DNA of 64,000 nucleotides from Gemmatimonas phototrophica (lineage in GTDB: Bacteria > Gemmatimonadota > Gemmatimonadetes > Gemmatimonadales > Gemmatimonadaceae), in the NCBI RefSeq assembly GCF_000695095.2, contig NZ_CP011454.1, forward strand, positions 3,844,001 to 3,908,000, in the 5' to 3' direction. The notes beneath the pieces were generated by a model. The model was not told where the DNA came from, did no database searches, and worked only from the letters and a program-made list of their open reading frames with translations. Positions 16,867 to 26,024 of this stretch are shown here, piece by piece. Both the position numbers and the translations under genes were made by a program. The number at the start of each line of letters is the position of its first letter. The first letter of the stretch is position 1.

Positions 16867-17720
16867 GCGAGTTGGCTCTCGCTGGGCAGCGCCCCAATAC
16901 GTTGGCCCATGCGCACCGGCACTCCAAGCGTAAGCGGCTCAATGACGCCGCAATCGGGCGAACAGACCAGCACCACGGTGGAGCCAAACTCGAAGTGCCC
17001 CAACGGGCCGCCCGCTTCTACAACAACGGGTGTGTTGTACACGTGACGCTGCACCTCGCGACGCCGTGCGTTGGTGTGCAGATCATCGAATACCAGTCGC
17101 GTCATGCCCACCATGGTCGCACCCACCGGCACAATGGCCATGCGCCCGCCGCGCGCGCCGTCCATCAGCACCACAATGCGCTCGTTCACGGCAAACAAGT
17201 CGGGCACGTGCATCACGGCGGCGGAGTTCACCGGCCAGAGTTCGCCCGGGATGTACGTGGCCTCGGTAATGCGCCCCGCCAGCGGGACATGGATGCGGTG
17301 ATAGTCCTTGGGCGACAGATACAACGTGGTGTACGTGCCCCCCTCGAATGACTGCGCCAACGCCTGATCGCCGAGCAGCGATGTGAGCGTGTACGTGCGC
17401 CCCTTGGCTTGCACCAGCGTGTCGTTCTGCACCACACCGTAGGCGCCCACTGCTGCATCCACCGGGCTGACCATGGCGTTGGGTGCCAGCGGGCGAAGCC
17501 CCGGCTTGAGCGCGCGCGTGAAGAACGCGTTGATGCTCGGATAGGCTTCCAGCGGCTGCTCCGCCTCTTCCGGCTTTGCCCCGAAGATACGGCTGTAGCC
17601 GCGATATACGGCGCCCCGCCAGGCCACAGGAATGGTGCGCCCCGCCAGCCACCCGGCCCCACGGCTGAGGGCGTGCTTGGGGAGTACCGACAACAGGAGA
17701 ATGAGCAGTTGGCCGACCAT
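16863..17720 (-). CDS. psd: Phosphatidylserine decarboxylase
   Basis: 285 residues. It contains LSPKDYHRIHVPLAG, with the histidine of the self-cleavage site, and near the C-terminus HFEFGSTVVLV, in which Ser247 of GST becomes the pyruvoyl cofactor after autocleavage. VSPVDAAVGA is also typical. It makes phosphatidylethanolamine from phosphatidylserine at the inner membrane. A hydrophobic N-terminus provides membrane association. First gene of the psd-glycosylase pair. Confidence 0.93.
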   Translation of the reverse strand: MVGQLLILLLSVLPKHALSRGAGWLAGRTIPVAWRGAVYRGYSRIFGAKPEEAEQPLEAYPSINAFFTRALKPGLRPLAPNAMVSPVDAAVGAYGVVQNDTLVQAKGRTYTLTSLLGDQALAQSFEGGTYTTLYLSPKDYHRIHVPLAGRITEATYIPGELWPVNSAAVMHVPDLFAVNERIVVLMDGARGGRMAIVPVGATMVGMTRLVFDDLHTNARRREVQRHVYNTPVVVEAGGPLGHFEFGSTVVLVCSPDCGVIEPLTLGVPVRMGQRIGALPSESQLA

Positions 17721-17755
17721 ATCGGAAATGTAGCCGACTCAGCCTGTGGGCTGGC

Positions 17756-18064
17756 TCACGCCGGGGCGTCGGGAGAGGTCTCGGGGGTGTCCTCAACCAC
17801 CACGGCCTTGGCCGCGGTCTGCTTTCGGGGATGCGCCACCGAATGCAGATACAGCGACTCCACCTTGGCCCGCGCCCACGGCGTCTTGCGCAGGAACTTG
17901 AGCGACGAGTTCACCGTGGGATCGTGCGTGAAGCAACGAATGGTGATGCGATCGCCCAACCCATCCCAGCCGTAGCGTTCGGCCAGATGTTCCACCATGG
18001 CTTTGAGCGTGACGCCATGCAGTGGGTCAACGGGTTTGGGGGCGGGCGTGGGCGCGTCGGTCAT
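17756..18064 (-). CDS. VF530-like (DUF2132) small DNA-binding protein
   Basis: 102 residues. The core DPLHGVTLKAMVEHLAERYGWDGLGDRITIRCFTHDPTVNSSLKFLRKTPWARAKVESLYL is the VF530/DUF2132 fold, a small helical double-stranded DNA-binding family. The C-terminal tail is Ala/Pro/acid-rich. The start is taken at the ATG at 18064; an in-frame start at 18073 would add three residues. It is transcribed away from 18183, with no partner gene. Confidence 0.85.
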   Translation of the reverse strand: MTDAPTPAPKPVDPLHGVTLKAMVEHLAERYGWDGLGDRITIRCFTHDPTVNSSLKFLRKTPWARAKVESLYLHSVAHPRKQTAAKAVVVEDTPETSPDAPA

Positions 18065-18182
18065 GGCGCACAATCTAGCGTGGGTGCAGGTCGGGAACCG
18101 CCCTTGTTAACTTGCAGGGACGTTGGGGCCGTCACGCGTGACGCCCCTCTAGCCACCCTGATCGACCAACTCCGGAGGTCCC

Positions 18183-18455
18183 ATGTCGATGGCGTTTCTG
18201 CGGGACGACGCGGAAGGGGAGAAGCCCCGCCGCGACTACGGGTTGCCCGACAAGAGCGACCCCGATTTTGACCGGGTCGCCGCCCAGGCGTTGCTGGAAG
18301 CGGCCCGGGTGGGGGAGACGGAATTAGCCGAGCGGGCCACCGGGTACTACTGGGGCGAAGCGAGCCTGCGTCCGTACGTGGAGGTCATGCTGCAGGCCGC
18401 CGAAAAGGCCGGCGATGATCGACTGGAGCAGGTGGCACGGCGCTTTTTGCGCTAA
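18183..18455 (+). CDS. Small hypothetical protein
   Basis: 90 residues with a clear GGAGG six bases before the ATG. It is highly charged and helical: KSDPDFDRVAAQALLEAARVGETELAERATGYYWGE, ending DDRLEQVARRFLR. No known domain was recognised. The ribosome-binding site and compositional bias support a real cytoplasmic gene. Confidence 0.65.
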   Translation: MSMAFLRDDAEGEKPRRDYGLPDKSDPDFDRVAAQALLEAARVGETELAERATGYYWGEASLRPYVEVMLQAAEKAGDDRLEQVARRFLR

Positions 18456-18592
18456 CGCGTAGGCAGGTGCGCCGGTGCAGCGCCGGATTGTTACGGATAT
18501 GTACCGCCATCGCGACGACGACATCGGCAGGACGTGACGCTCGCTGGACTTATTGAAGAGTTGTTCTCTTTCTTCACAGCCACGAGTGTGCC

Positions 18593-21115
18593 ATGTCTTT
18601 GTCCCGTTTCGCGTGGGGGGTTTTGACCCCCACCTTTCTTCTGGCCGTCCCGGCCGCCGCGCAAACGTCTGCCACGGTGGCCGGCGCGATTACCGCCGCC
18701 GATGGCAACCGCCCCGTGGAAGGCGCCATCGTCACGTTGTCCGGGCAGCCCGGCCGTGGCCAGACGGATGCGTCTGGTCGCTATCGTCTCACGACCACGG
18801 CTAGCGGTTCGGTGTGGGTCGTCGCCCGCGGGATTGGCCTGCTCCCCGATAGCGTGCGTGTGTCACTCGCGGCGGGGCAACCGGCGCGCGCCGACTTCGT
18901 GCTGCGTCGCTCTACCACGACGCTCCAGTCCATTGCCGTCACGGCCAACAAGCGGGCCGAGTCGATTCTCGAAGTACCGGCGTCGATCACGGCGTACGCC
19001 ACGGAGTTTCTTGAAAAGCAGAGCATTCAGCAGTTCGACCAACTGTCGGCGTATGTGCCGGGGCTCAATGTGCAACTGCAGAGTCCCAATAATCCGGGGT
19101 TTGTGATTCGCGGCATTACGTCGGACGACGGCACCAGCTATGTGGAGCCCCGTGTGTCCGTATTTCAGGACGGCGTCTCCATCAGCAAGTCACGCGGCTC
19201 CGTGGTGGAGCTGTTCGATCTGGAGCGCGTGGAAGTGCTGAAGGGCCCGCAGGGCACGCTCTTTGGGCGTGGGGCGCAGATTGGCGCGGTGCACGTGATT
19301 CAAAACAAGGCCGTCAATCGTCGTGAAGGGTTTGCCTCCGTCGGCAGCGGCAATTACAACGAAGTGTACGCCAACGGCATGGTGAACCGCCCGTTGCTCG
19401 ATGGCAAGCTGTTTGGTCGCGTAGCCGCGATCTACAACAAGCGCGACGGATTCATTGATAACACGGCCGGTGGTACGCTGAATGGCAAGCAGACAGCCGC
19501 CATGCGCGCCTCGTTGCGCTGGTTGCCGTCGGCCACGGCCACCGTGGACATCATTGCCAACTTTCAGCACGACGACTCGCCCGGGACCTCGTTCAAGAGT
19601 GTGTTGTACGCGCCGGTCGGTGGTACCCGCACGCCATTCCGCAGCGCCGCGCTTGGCGGTGGCGATTCCCTGGGCATCAATCGTCAGGTGGGTGGCCTGA
19701 CCGTGCTGTGGAACCAGCAGTTGTCGTCCTCGGTGCAGTTCACCAGCGTGACGGCGGGACGGCGATTCTACAGCGACGAGGCCTTTGACGCTGACGGCAC
19801 GCTGGCGTCGGCGCTGCAGTTTAGCGAAGTGGCCGAAGGCACCCAGGCCAGCCAGGAGTTCCGTTTGGCGTACGATCGCGGCGGGCGCCTGAGTGGCTTT
19901 GCCGGTGTGAGCGGTTTCTGGGAGCGTGGTTCGCAGCGAGTGCCGTTTCAGACGGATGAGCGCAGCTTCTTCGCGCTGCTGTCGCCGCTGCTGGGAGGGT
20001 CGGGCGTTCCGTTCGTTCCCCTCATTGGCGCGGATGGGCAGCCGAACCTCAGCGTGACCACCAATCCGCTCACGCGCCAGCCGCTCAAGACCGATCACGT
20101 GGAGCAGTACCAGAACTTTGGCGAGACGCGCGCGGCCGAAGTATTTGCGGATGCCACGTACACGGTGCAGCGCCTGAGTCTGACGGCGGGGTTGCGCGGC
20201 ACGTATGAAGACGTGGACAACGGCTACGAGGTACAGAACAGTACGACGCCGGGATCGCTGGGTGTGTTGTTGGGAGCCGGACGCAACAACCTCTTCGCGC
20301 CGACGAATGGCCGGAAGAGTGGCACCGGCGCGTTTCGGTCGGCGGTAGGCCGCGGTATTGCCAGCTATGATTTTGGACGCGGATTCCTGGGCTACGTGAG
20401 CTACGCCAAGGGCCGTCGCCCCAACGTGGTGCAAGTCACGGCCGCCACGGTGCGCACGCTGAGCGATGAGCGCGTGTACAGCACGGAGGCCGGGCTCAAG
20501 GGACAACTGCTGGGCGGGCGCGTGCAGTTCGACGCCAGCGCCTATCAGTACGATTACCGCAACTTCCAGACGAGCATCACGCGTCTCACCGCCACCGGAT
20601 TGGTGAACGAAACGCTCGACGCCGGCAGTGCCAAGGCCAACGGCGTGGAAGGGAGTATCCGCATGCAGGTGAATCCGTCGTTCGCGCCGTTCATTACCTA
20701 CGGGTACACCGACGCACAATTCGACAGCACGGATGTGAATGGCAACCGTCAAGCGCGGGCGAACAACCGCTTCCGCCTCACGCCCATGCACAGCTACGCA
20801 GCGGGTTTTACGCTCGACGGCAAGCTCACCCGCCTTGGCCAGGGCTTCGTTTCGCCCAACATGACGTACCGCGGCAAGATCTATTTTGAAGACACCAATC
20901 TGCCGAATATCGCCGAGGTGGGCACGTTCCTGTTCAACGCCCGCGCGGGATGGCGGCTCAAGGACCAGCGGACGGAGATCACGCTGATCGGGCGGAATCT
21001 GTTCAGCGAGCCGTACATCATTGACGCCGGCAACACCGGCGGGGCGTTCGGCATTCCCACGTTCATTGCCGGTGCGCCGCGCCTGGTGTCGGTACAGGTG
21101 AGCCGGCGGTTCTGA
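18593..21115 (+). CDS. TonB-dependent receptor with carboxypeptidase-regulatory-like N-terminal domain
   Basis: 840 residues. A signal peptide ending PAAAQ is followed by a CarboxypepD_reg-like beta domain (about residues 28-100), a plug (about 110-230) with VPASITAYATEFLE, IRGITSDDG and LKGPQGTLFGRG, and a long beta-barrel ending in Phe (VQVSRRF), as outer-membrane proteins do. It transports an unknown ligand across the outer membrane using TonB energy. The barrel lacks obvious siderophore-specific features. The hairpin element at 21177-21282 follows and may terminate it. Confidence 0.93.
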   Translation: MSLSRFAWGVLTPTFLLAVPAAAQTSATVAGAITAADGNRPVEGAIVTLSGQPGRGQTDASGRYRLTTTASGSVWVVARGIGLLPDSVRVSLAAGQPARADFVLRRSTTTLQSIAVTANKRAESILEVPASITAYATEFLEKQSIQQFDQLSAYVPGLNVQLQSPNNPGFVIRGITSDDGTSYVEPRVSVFQDGVSISKSRGSVVELFDLERVEVLKGPQGTLFGRGAQIGAVHVIQNKAVNRREGFASVGSGNYNEVYANGMVNRPLLDGKLFGRVAAIYNKRDGFIDNTAGGTLNGKQTAAMRASLRWLPSATATVDIIANFQHDDSPGTSFKSVLYAPVGGTRTPFRSAALGGGDSLGINRQVGGLTVLWNQQLSSSVQFTSVTAGRRFYSDEAFDADGTLASALQFSEVAEGTQASQEFRLAYDRGGRLSGFAGVSGFWERGSQRVPFQTDERSFFALLSPLLGGSGVPFVPLIGADGQPNLSVTTNPLTRQPLKTDHVEQYQNFGETRAAEVFADATYTVQRLSLTAGLRGTYEDVDNGYEVQNSTTPGSLGVLLGAGRNNLFAPTNGRKSGTGAFRSAVGRGIASYDFGRGFLGYVSYAKGRRPNVVQVTAATVRTLSDERVYSTEAGLKGQLLGGRVQFDASAYQYDYRNFQTSITRLTATGLVNETLDAGSAKANGVEGSIRMQVNPSFAPFITYGYTDAQFDSTDVNGNRQARANNRFRLTPMHSYAAGFTLDGKLTRLGQGFVSPNMTYRGKIYFEDTNLPNIAEVGTFLFNARAGWRLKDQRTEITLIGRNLFSEPYIIDAGNTGGAFGIPTFIAGAPRLVSVQVSRRF

Positions 21116-21176
21116 GTCTGGCATATTTTGGTTGCGGCTCGTCGAATAGTTGGGTGAATACGACGGGCATTCATTG

Positions 21177-21282
21177 AAAAGCTCTCACGGAGGCCACAAA
21201 GGGACGGAGGACTCGGAGAACAGCAGATACGTGGGCTGTTCTCCGTCACCTCCGTCCCTTTGTACCCTCTGTGAGAGCTTTT
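21177..21282. repeat. Palindromic repeat element, copy A, likely bidirectional terminator
   Basis: Two 48-base arms (21177-21224 and 21235-21282) pair at about 42 positions around a 10-base loop. Both ends are aaaagctctcac/gtgagagctttt, so each strand gives a stem followed by T residues. It lies between the convergent TonB receptor and hydrolase genes. Related arms occur at 48791-48824 and 54563-54669, so this is a dispersed family. Confidence 0.85.
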
Positions 21283-21332
21283 CTACAATGCCAGCCGTTA
21301 CACTGACGCCTGTGAGACAGCCACTGTGACGC

Positions 21333-22733
21333 TCAGTACAAGAACTCCGCCAGCACCAACCGCCGCTTATCGTCGGGGCGGGTGCGCACCACAATGGTTT
21401 CGCCGTTCACGCGTGTGACCACGGTGCGTGATGAATCCGTGGCGAACCAGCGGATGGCACGGTCTACCGATGGCACACCAGGCGTGATGCCACGCGCCGC
21501 TGCACCATCAAACTGCACCGTGTCGCGTCCTACGCCGAAGTAGCCGCGCGGGCGCGTGATCAGCACGCTCGTGCTGTCCTTTTTTCCGGCCGGCAGCGAC
21601 GGCAGGCGAAAGTTCACCACGCGGCTTGAGCGCAGCAGCGGCGAACGGTACACATGCAACAGCACACTGCTGTCGGGCGCGACCACTTCGAACTCGTAGG
21701 TTTGTGTGGGCTGCGCGCGAAACGGCCCCCATTCGCCCATCACGCCGGTGGTGGCACGGTGCACCGCCGACCCACTGCGCATACCTGTGGTGGGGTCCAC
21801 GGTATACACCGTCACTTGTGCCCCAATGGTGGGCAGATTCGTGGGGCCGTCGTTGACGTTGCGACTCACCATACCGTTGAGCACGGCCACCGTGTCGGCC
21901 ACGATGGCCGTGGTGCGCGGCGCGCGCTGCGTAACGAAGCGATACTGCGCCGCAAACGATGCCGGGCCGAAGGCCACTTCGCGGTGGTCGGTGCCGGGCA
22001 ACACGACATTCGTGGCGCCGCGGAGCGCTGGTCCAGTGGCATCCACGCCGGTTTTCATGGATGGATTGCCCAACCCGGCCCCGCTGGCCTGCGCATACTT
22101 GTCCAGCGAATCCGAACGCAGCGCCAGGAAGCGCACGCCGGCGACCACTTCGCTGCCGGCGTTGAGGCGCTGCAGATACTCTCCGGCCCCATTGTACTCC
22201 GAGAGGGGCTGCATCTCGCGGAGCGCAAACACGCCATGATTGGGCGAGCCGCACGTGATCACGTGCGAGACGTGCGCCGCCCCACCACCAAAGCGCACGT
22301 AGTTGCGAATGGTCATGCCGCCGCGTGAACTGCCCACCAGCACCACCTTGGGAGCGCCGGTCTGCAACAGCACGCGCGTGACGTACGCCGCCAGCGCGGC
22401 CGTTTGGTCTTCGGGGGTGCTCCGATTCAGCTCGGCCGCCCGAATGGTGCTGGACGAGAGCGGATTGGGCAGATCGACGGCGAAGAGACGATTGGCGGGA
22501 TAGCCGTTGCTTTCGAAGCGCCAGATGGTGGTGTCCCAGAGCCCGGCGTGGTCGCCATTGCCATGGACGAACACAATGGGTAGAGCGCTCTGTTGGGGCG
22601 CCACGGAGCGCGCCACCGCCGTACTCTGTGCCGCGAGCGGCCGGGACAGCGGCGGCAGCAGCGTGCAACACGCCGCTGCCATCAGCCCCCCGTACCACCC
22701 GCGGTACGACCGTGTTGTCGGCCGGTGTGTCAC
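21333..22733 (-). CDS. Secreted alpha/beta hydrolase, lipase-like
   Basis: 466 residues. A signal peptide (GGLMAAACCTLL...RPLAAQ) precedes an alpha/beta-hydrolase domain with IVFVHGNGDHAGLWDTTIW as the oxyanion strand. The nucleophile elbow is VLVGSSRGGM, and TCGSPNHGVF and GTDHREVAF supply the likely late acid and His regions. The C-terminal 180 residues form a beta-rich domain resembling the accessory domain of the Archaeoglobus AF1763-type lipases. It probably hydrolyses carboxyl esters or lipids in the periplasm or outside the cell. Its start overlaps the stop of the PH-domain gene. Confidence 0.82.
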   Translation of the reverse strand: MTHRPTTRSYRGWYGGLMAAACCTLLPPLSRPLAAQSTAVARSVAPQQSALPIVFVHGNGDHAGLWDTTIWRFESNGYPANRLFAVDLPNPLSSSTIRAAELNRSTPEDQTAALAAYVTRVLLQTGAPKVVLVGSSRGGMTIRNYVRFGGGAAHVSHVITCGSPNHGVFALREMQPLSEYNGAGEYLQRLNAGSEVVAGVRFLALRSDSLDKYAQASGAGLGNPSMKTGVDATGPALRGATNVVLPGTDHREVAFGPASFAAQYRFVTQRAPRTTAIVADTVAVLNGMVSRNVNDGPTNLPTIGAQVTVYTVDPTTGMRSGSAVHRATTGVMGEWGPFRAQPTQTYEFEVVAPDSSVLLHVYRSPLLRSSRVVNFRLPSLPAGKKDSTSVLITRPRGYFGVGRDTVQFDGAAARGITPGVPSVDRAIRWFATDSSRTVVTRVNGETIVVRTRPDDKRRLVLAEFLY

Positions 22734-23338
22734 GCGTGGATGTACTTCTCGAACACCACGCTGAAATCCTTGCGCATGTGGCGCTCCAGCACGGCCTCGT
22801 TCAGTTCATCGAGCAACGAGCGAAAGTGCGCACCCACCGCCGCCGGATCGGCCGCCCCATTGAGTTTGAGCATGGAGCCTAGTACCGACGCCGCGGACAT
22901 GGCGTGCGAGCGCCCAAATTCATCTTTGCGCTGCAGTTTGCCGATGGTGTGCAACGCCTTGTAGATGTCCTTCAGCTGCTCCAGGTGATCCTTGCGCACA
23001 TCGATGCTGAACAGCTTGTCGCCAATGGTGAACTTGAGTTCGATGTCGAGGTCAATTGTGCCCGCGGTTTCGATGGTCACGCCATTGATGGCGTACTGCG
23101 CGTAGTCGTAGCGCTTGATGACCCGCTTGCTCGAAATGGCCGATTCTCCGTCCACATGAATGAGCGCAAGATTCGTGAAGCAGTACTCGTCTTTCTTGGA
23201 CTTGATCAGGAAGTAGATCTTTTCCTGATCTTCGTGAAAGAGATAATCGTCAGCATCAACCTTGTCGTAATCCTTCTGCGACACGATGATGCCGATGTCA
23301 CTCAGCCCAAGCGCTTCAGCGGCAAACTTCTTGAACAT
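22730..23338 (-). CDS. Bacterial PH-domain-like protein
   Basis: 202 residues from the ATG at 23338, with AAGAGG upstream. The start MFKKFAAEALGLSDIGIIVS, followed by EDQEKIYFLIKSKKDEYCFTNLALIHVDGES and a region with FDIELKF-like strands, is typical of bacterial PH-domain proteins (YvbH-like). The C-terminal half is helical. Such proteins are of unknown function and probably bind protein or membrane surfaces. It is less arginine-rich than its neighbours, with many Lys, Asp and Ile codons, which could reflect a different history. It is coupled to the downstream hydrolase gene. Confidence 0.75.
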   Translation of the reverse strand: MFKKFAAEALGLSDIGIIVSQKDYDKVDADDYLFHEDQEKIYFLIKSKKDEYCFTNLALIHVDGESAISSKRVIKRYDYAQYAINGVTIETAGTIDLDIELKFTIGDKLFSIDVRKDHLEQLKDIYKALHTIGKLQRKDEFGRSHAMSAASVLGSMLKLNGAADPAAVGAHFRSLLDELNEAVLERHMRKDFSVVFEKYIHA

Positions 23339-23447
23339 CGGACACCTCTTGAGAATGGAAGCGGGCGACCGGGCGCCCTCCCCGGAGCGGTGCACACATC
23401 AGCACACCATGAACCACGCTCAATGTTAGCATGCTGCCCGTCCCGCA

Positions 23448-24158
23448 TCACGTGCAGACTGGACGGTTGAGGCAGGGACCGCGGGGAGCCCCAGCGATCA
23501 TCCCGGAAAAAAGTTGTTTGAATGACAGTCCCTGGAAAGCGATTGAGGGGACAATGACCAGATCGTTACGTCGCAGCCCCAGCGCCGACCGGTCATAGAA
23601 GACTCCCAATTCCAGCGAAATACCGCCGTCCCGTCCACCCAGCCGCGTCCCCCCGAACACGCCAATGGTGGGCTTGTCGCTGACGGCATCGGTGCTGAGC
23701 GGCATGATCTGGATGAGGCGGACTCCACCATAAGGCATGGTGCTGCGGGTGCTGTCTCCCGCCGAGGTAATGAGCGTGATTTCTCCGTGCGCATGCTCCC
23801 CCGCGTTCACGAAGCCGGCCCCCACCAAAATGGCCGTGGCCCGCGACTGCTTGAGGGTGACGCCATCCAGGCGGCGCTTGTAGCTGACGATGGCTCCACT
23901 GAAGGAGTTGATGCGCAGCCCCACATCCGAGCGGTCATCCAGCCCCCGGCGCCGTTCCCAGTCGAAACTGGGCATGGCCTTGCTCACGCTGTCGTTTACC
24001 CGGGCGCCCTTGGGCACCACGGTCACGATATTTCCGGTGGTTTGCTCTCCCTTCAGCAATGGCTGGGCCGTGGTGTGCACCGCGTAGGGGGTACAGGCGG
24101 TGGCAGCCGAAACGGCGAGCGCGAGGGACAGGGTACGGACACTACGAGACATGGGCAT
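23448..24158 (-). CDS. Putative secreted lipoprotein, unknown function
   Basis: 236 residues from the ATG at 24158, with GGAG 7 bases upstream. The N-terminus LSLALAVSAATACTP is a signal with a plausible lipobox cysteine. The mature part is beta-rich: two Arg/Gly segments, GVRLIQIMPLSTDAV, GTRLGGRDGG and a Cys pair near the end. No domain was recognised. It may be an envelope beta-sandwich protein. It is divergent from fabH. Confidence 0.65.
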   Translation of the reverse strand: MPMSRSVRTLSLALAVSAATACTPYAVHTTAQPLLKGEQTTGNIVTVVPKGARVNDSVSKAMPSFDWERRRGLDDRSDVGLRINSFSGAIVSYKRRLDGVTLKQSRATAILVGAGFVNAGEHAHGEITLITSAGDSTRSTMPYGGVRLIQIMPLSTDAVSDKPTIGVFGGTRLGGRDGGISLELGVFYDRSALGLRRNDLVIVPSIAFQGLSFKQLFSGMIAGAPRGPCLNRPVCT

Positions 24159-24370
24159 GACGCACTCCAGTGGAGGGGACAGGGTGGACACCCCGAACAT
24201 CGGGGGTACCGTCGTCCAGCTCCATGCGTCGTGTGACGTACTCTCTCGCCGTGTCCGAGGTAGCCGCCCCGCCTCTGGCTTGTCCCAAACGGAGCAGGCC
24301 GGTAGCGTTCTGCAGCGATTCCTGCGCCACATCTCCCTCCCCGCGCGCGCGTCCCCTACTCTTTGCGGCC

Positions 24371-25513
24371 ATGACACCTGCCCGCTACGCGGCCATCACC
24401 GGCTGGGGCGAAGGGCTCCCGCCCGCCGTCCTTACCAACGAAGACCTGTCCACGTTCCTCGACACATCGGACGAGTGGATCACGCAGCGCACCGGCATGA
24501 AGGAGCGCCGCATTTCCCATGTCTCGGCCATCGATATGGCCACATTGGCGAGCAGGCGCGCCCTGGCCTGCGCGGCCCTCGACGCCAAGGACCTGCAGCT
24601 CATCGTCTATGGCAGTTGCTCGCCGGACGAACAGGTGCCCAATTCGGCCTCTGGCGTTCAGGTGGCGCTGGGCGCAACACGCGCGGCGGCCATGGATGTG
24701 AACACGGCGTGCACGAGCTTTTTGTACGGCCTCTCCAGCGCCACCGCCATGATTCAGAGTGGCATGGTAGACAATGCGCTGGTGATTGGCGTGGAGTACA
24801 TCAGCCCGTTCATGGATTGGAGCAACCGCAACGTGGCGGTCTTGTTTGGCGACGGCGCCGCGGCGGTGGTCCTGCAGGCCAGCGATGAACCCGGCGGCGT
24901 CATTGGCACCGTCCTGGGCTGTGACGCCGAGGCCCGACAGACGCTGCGCGTACGAGGCATGGGGTGCTCGTACGTGAACGGCGATCTTCACTACGGCGAC
25001 ACGCTATGGGACTTTGACGGACAGGCCATTTTCAAGCGGGCCGTGCACGGTATGAGTGATGCCTGCGGCCGCGTGATGGCCACGGCGGGTGTATCCGCCG
25101 CCGACATCGATTTGGTGGTACCACACCAGGCCAACCTGCGCATTATTGAAGCGGTGGCCAAGTATGCCGGTGTGCCAATGGAGCGGGTGATGCTCACGGT
25201 GCAGCGCTATGGCAACATGAGTGCGGCCACGGTACCGGTGTCGCTGGTGGACGCGCTCAAGGAAGGGCGCATCACTCCGGGCAGCCTGGTGTTGATGCCC
25301 GGCTTTGGCGGTGGGCTCACCTTTGGGGCACTGCTGGTCCGGTGGGGCAACCGCGTGACCCCCCTCGGGGAAAGCGACGCGCAGCATCCGCCGTTGGAGC
25401 AGAGTGCGCTGGAGATGGTGAACGCAATACGCGCCCGCCAGGACCCCCACGGCCGCTCGAAGGACGCGCTCTTGCAGACGCGGTTCATCGAAAGCCAGCT
25501 GGCGCCGGCCTAA
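24371..25513 (+). CDS. fabH: 3-oxoacyl-ACP synthase III (KAS III)
   Basis: 380 residues, about 50-60 longer than most FabH proteins because of a C-terminal tail. Catalytic residues are Cys114 (NTACTSF), His252 (VVPHQANLR) and Asn282 (GNMSAAT). It condenses acetyl- or branched acyl-CoA with malonyl-ACP to start fatty-acid synthesis. The ATG at 24371 begins MTPARYAAITGWGEGLP, the usual FabH N-terminus; the upstream open frame overlaps the divergent gene. No other fab genes are adjacent, so it is either a second copy or a solitary initiator. The tail after GALLVRWG (about 45 residues) is polar and helical. Confidence 0.92.
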   Translation: MTPARYAAITGWGEGLPPAVLTNEDLSTFLDTSDEWITQRTGMKERRISHVSAIDMATLASRRALACAALDAKDLQLIVYGSCSPDEQVPNSASGVQVALGATRAAAMDVNTACTSFLYGLSSATAMIQSGMVDNALVIGVEYISPFMDWSNRNVAVLFGDGAAAVVLQASDEPGGVIGTVLGCDAEARQTLRVRGMGCSYVNGDLHYGDTLWDFDGQAIFKRAVHGMSDACGRVMATAGVSAADIDLVVPHQANLRIIEAVAKYAGVPMERVMLTVQRYGNMSAATVPVSLVDALKEGRITPGSLVLMPGFGGGLTFGALLVRWGNRVTPLGESDAQHPPLEQSALEMVNAIRARQDPHGRSKDALLQTRFIESQLAPA

Positions 25514-25545
25514 CGGCCGACCCGCGGGACCCGCAGTCCGGCAGC

Positions 25546-25586
25546 ACGGCGCCGTCCATCCGGAACGTCCGGCTTGGCGGCGCCGT
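25546..25586 (+). terminator. GC-rich hairpin between fabH and the next gene
   Basis: An 8-bp perfect outer stem (25546-25553 with 25579-25586) encloses an inner ccgga/tccgg stem. No T tract follows. It may pause or partly terminate fabH transcripts, and it ends only 13 bases before the ATG of the membrane-protein gene. Confidence 0.45.
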
Positions 25587-25598
25587 TATGTTGCCGCC

Positions 25599-26024
25599 AT
25601 GTCGAACTGGTTCAATCCTGACGACCGAGTCGTCCTCCGCAGAATTCCGCTGGCCACCGCCTTGGCGGCGGCTGGCAGCGCCGCCTGCAATGTGGGCGTG
25701 TACCAGGCCGCGCTGCGCTATGGCCGCCTGACCATCGGGGTGCAGGAAACGGTCATCGCAAGTGTCATTGGCGCAGTGCTCGCCGGCGTCGTGTACTGGC
25801 TACTGGCCCGCTACACCGACAACGCCGTACGATGGTTCACCATCATTGCCACCATTGCCATTGGGGTCTACGGCGTGGGGCCCGTGGCCGCTGCCTACGA
25901 GCCGTACATGGAGGGCGCCGAGCGATTTACGCTCACCACCGTCGTAGCCACGGAGCTCATGCACATCGTCAGTCTGGCATGGATACTCTGGGCCCTCCTC
26001 CGCCTGGCGCGCGAAGCGAAGTGA
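25599..26024 (+). CDS. Small four-helix membrane protein, DUF6069-like
   Basis: 141 residues with four hydrophobic helices, IPLATALAAAGSAACNVGVY, VIASVIGAVLAGVVYWLLAR, WFTIIATIAIGVYGVGPVAAAY and LMHIVSLAWILWALLRLA. This pattern resembles the DUF6069 group of small integral membrane proteins of unknown role. It stops directly before a large inverted repeat. Confidence 0.65.
   Translation: MSNWFNPDDRVVLRRIPLATALAAAGSAACNVGVYQAALRYGRLTIGVQETVIASVIGAVLAGVVYWLLARYTDNAVRWFTIIATIAIGVYGVGPVAAAYEPYMEGAERFTLTTVVATELMHIVSLAWILWALLRLAREAK

Noticed and set aside
19190-21124. Long open frame of about 640 codons on the minus strand opposite the TonB receptor
   Set aside because: Typical antisense shadow of GC-rich coding sequence; the plus-strand protein has clear plug and barrel motifs.
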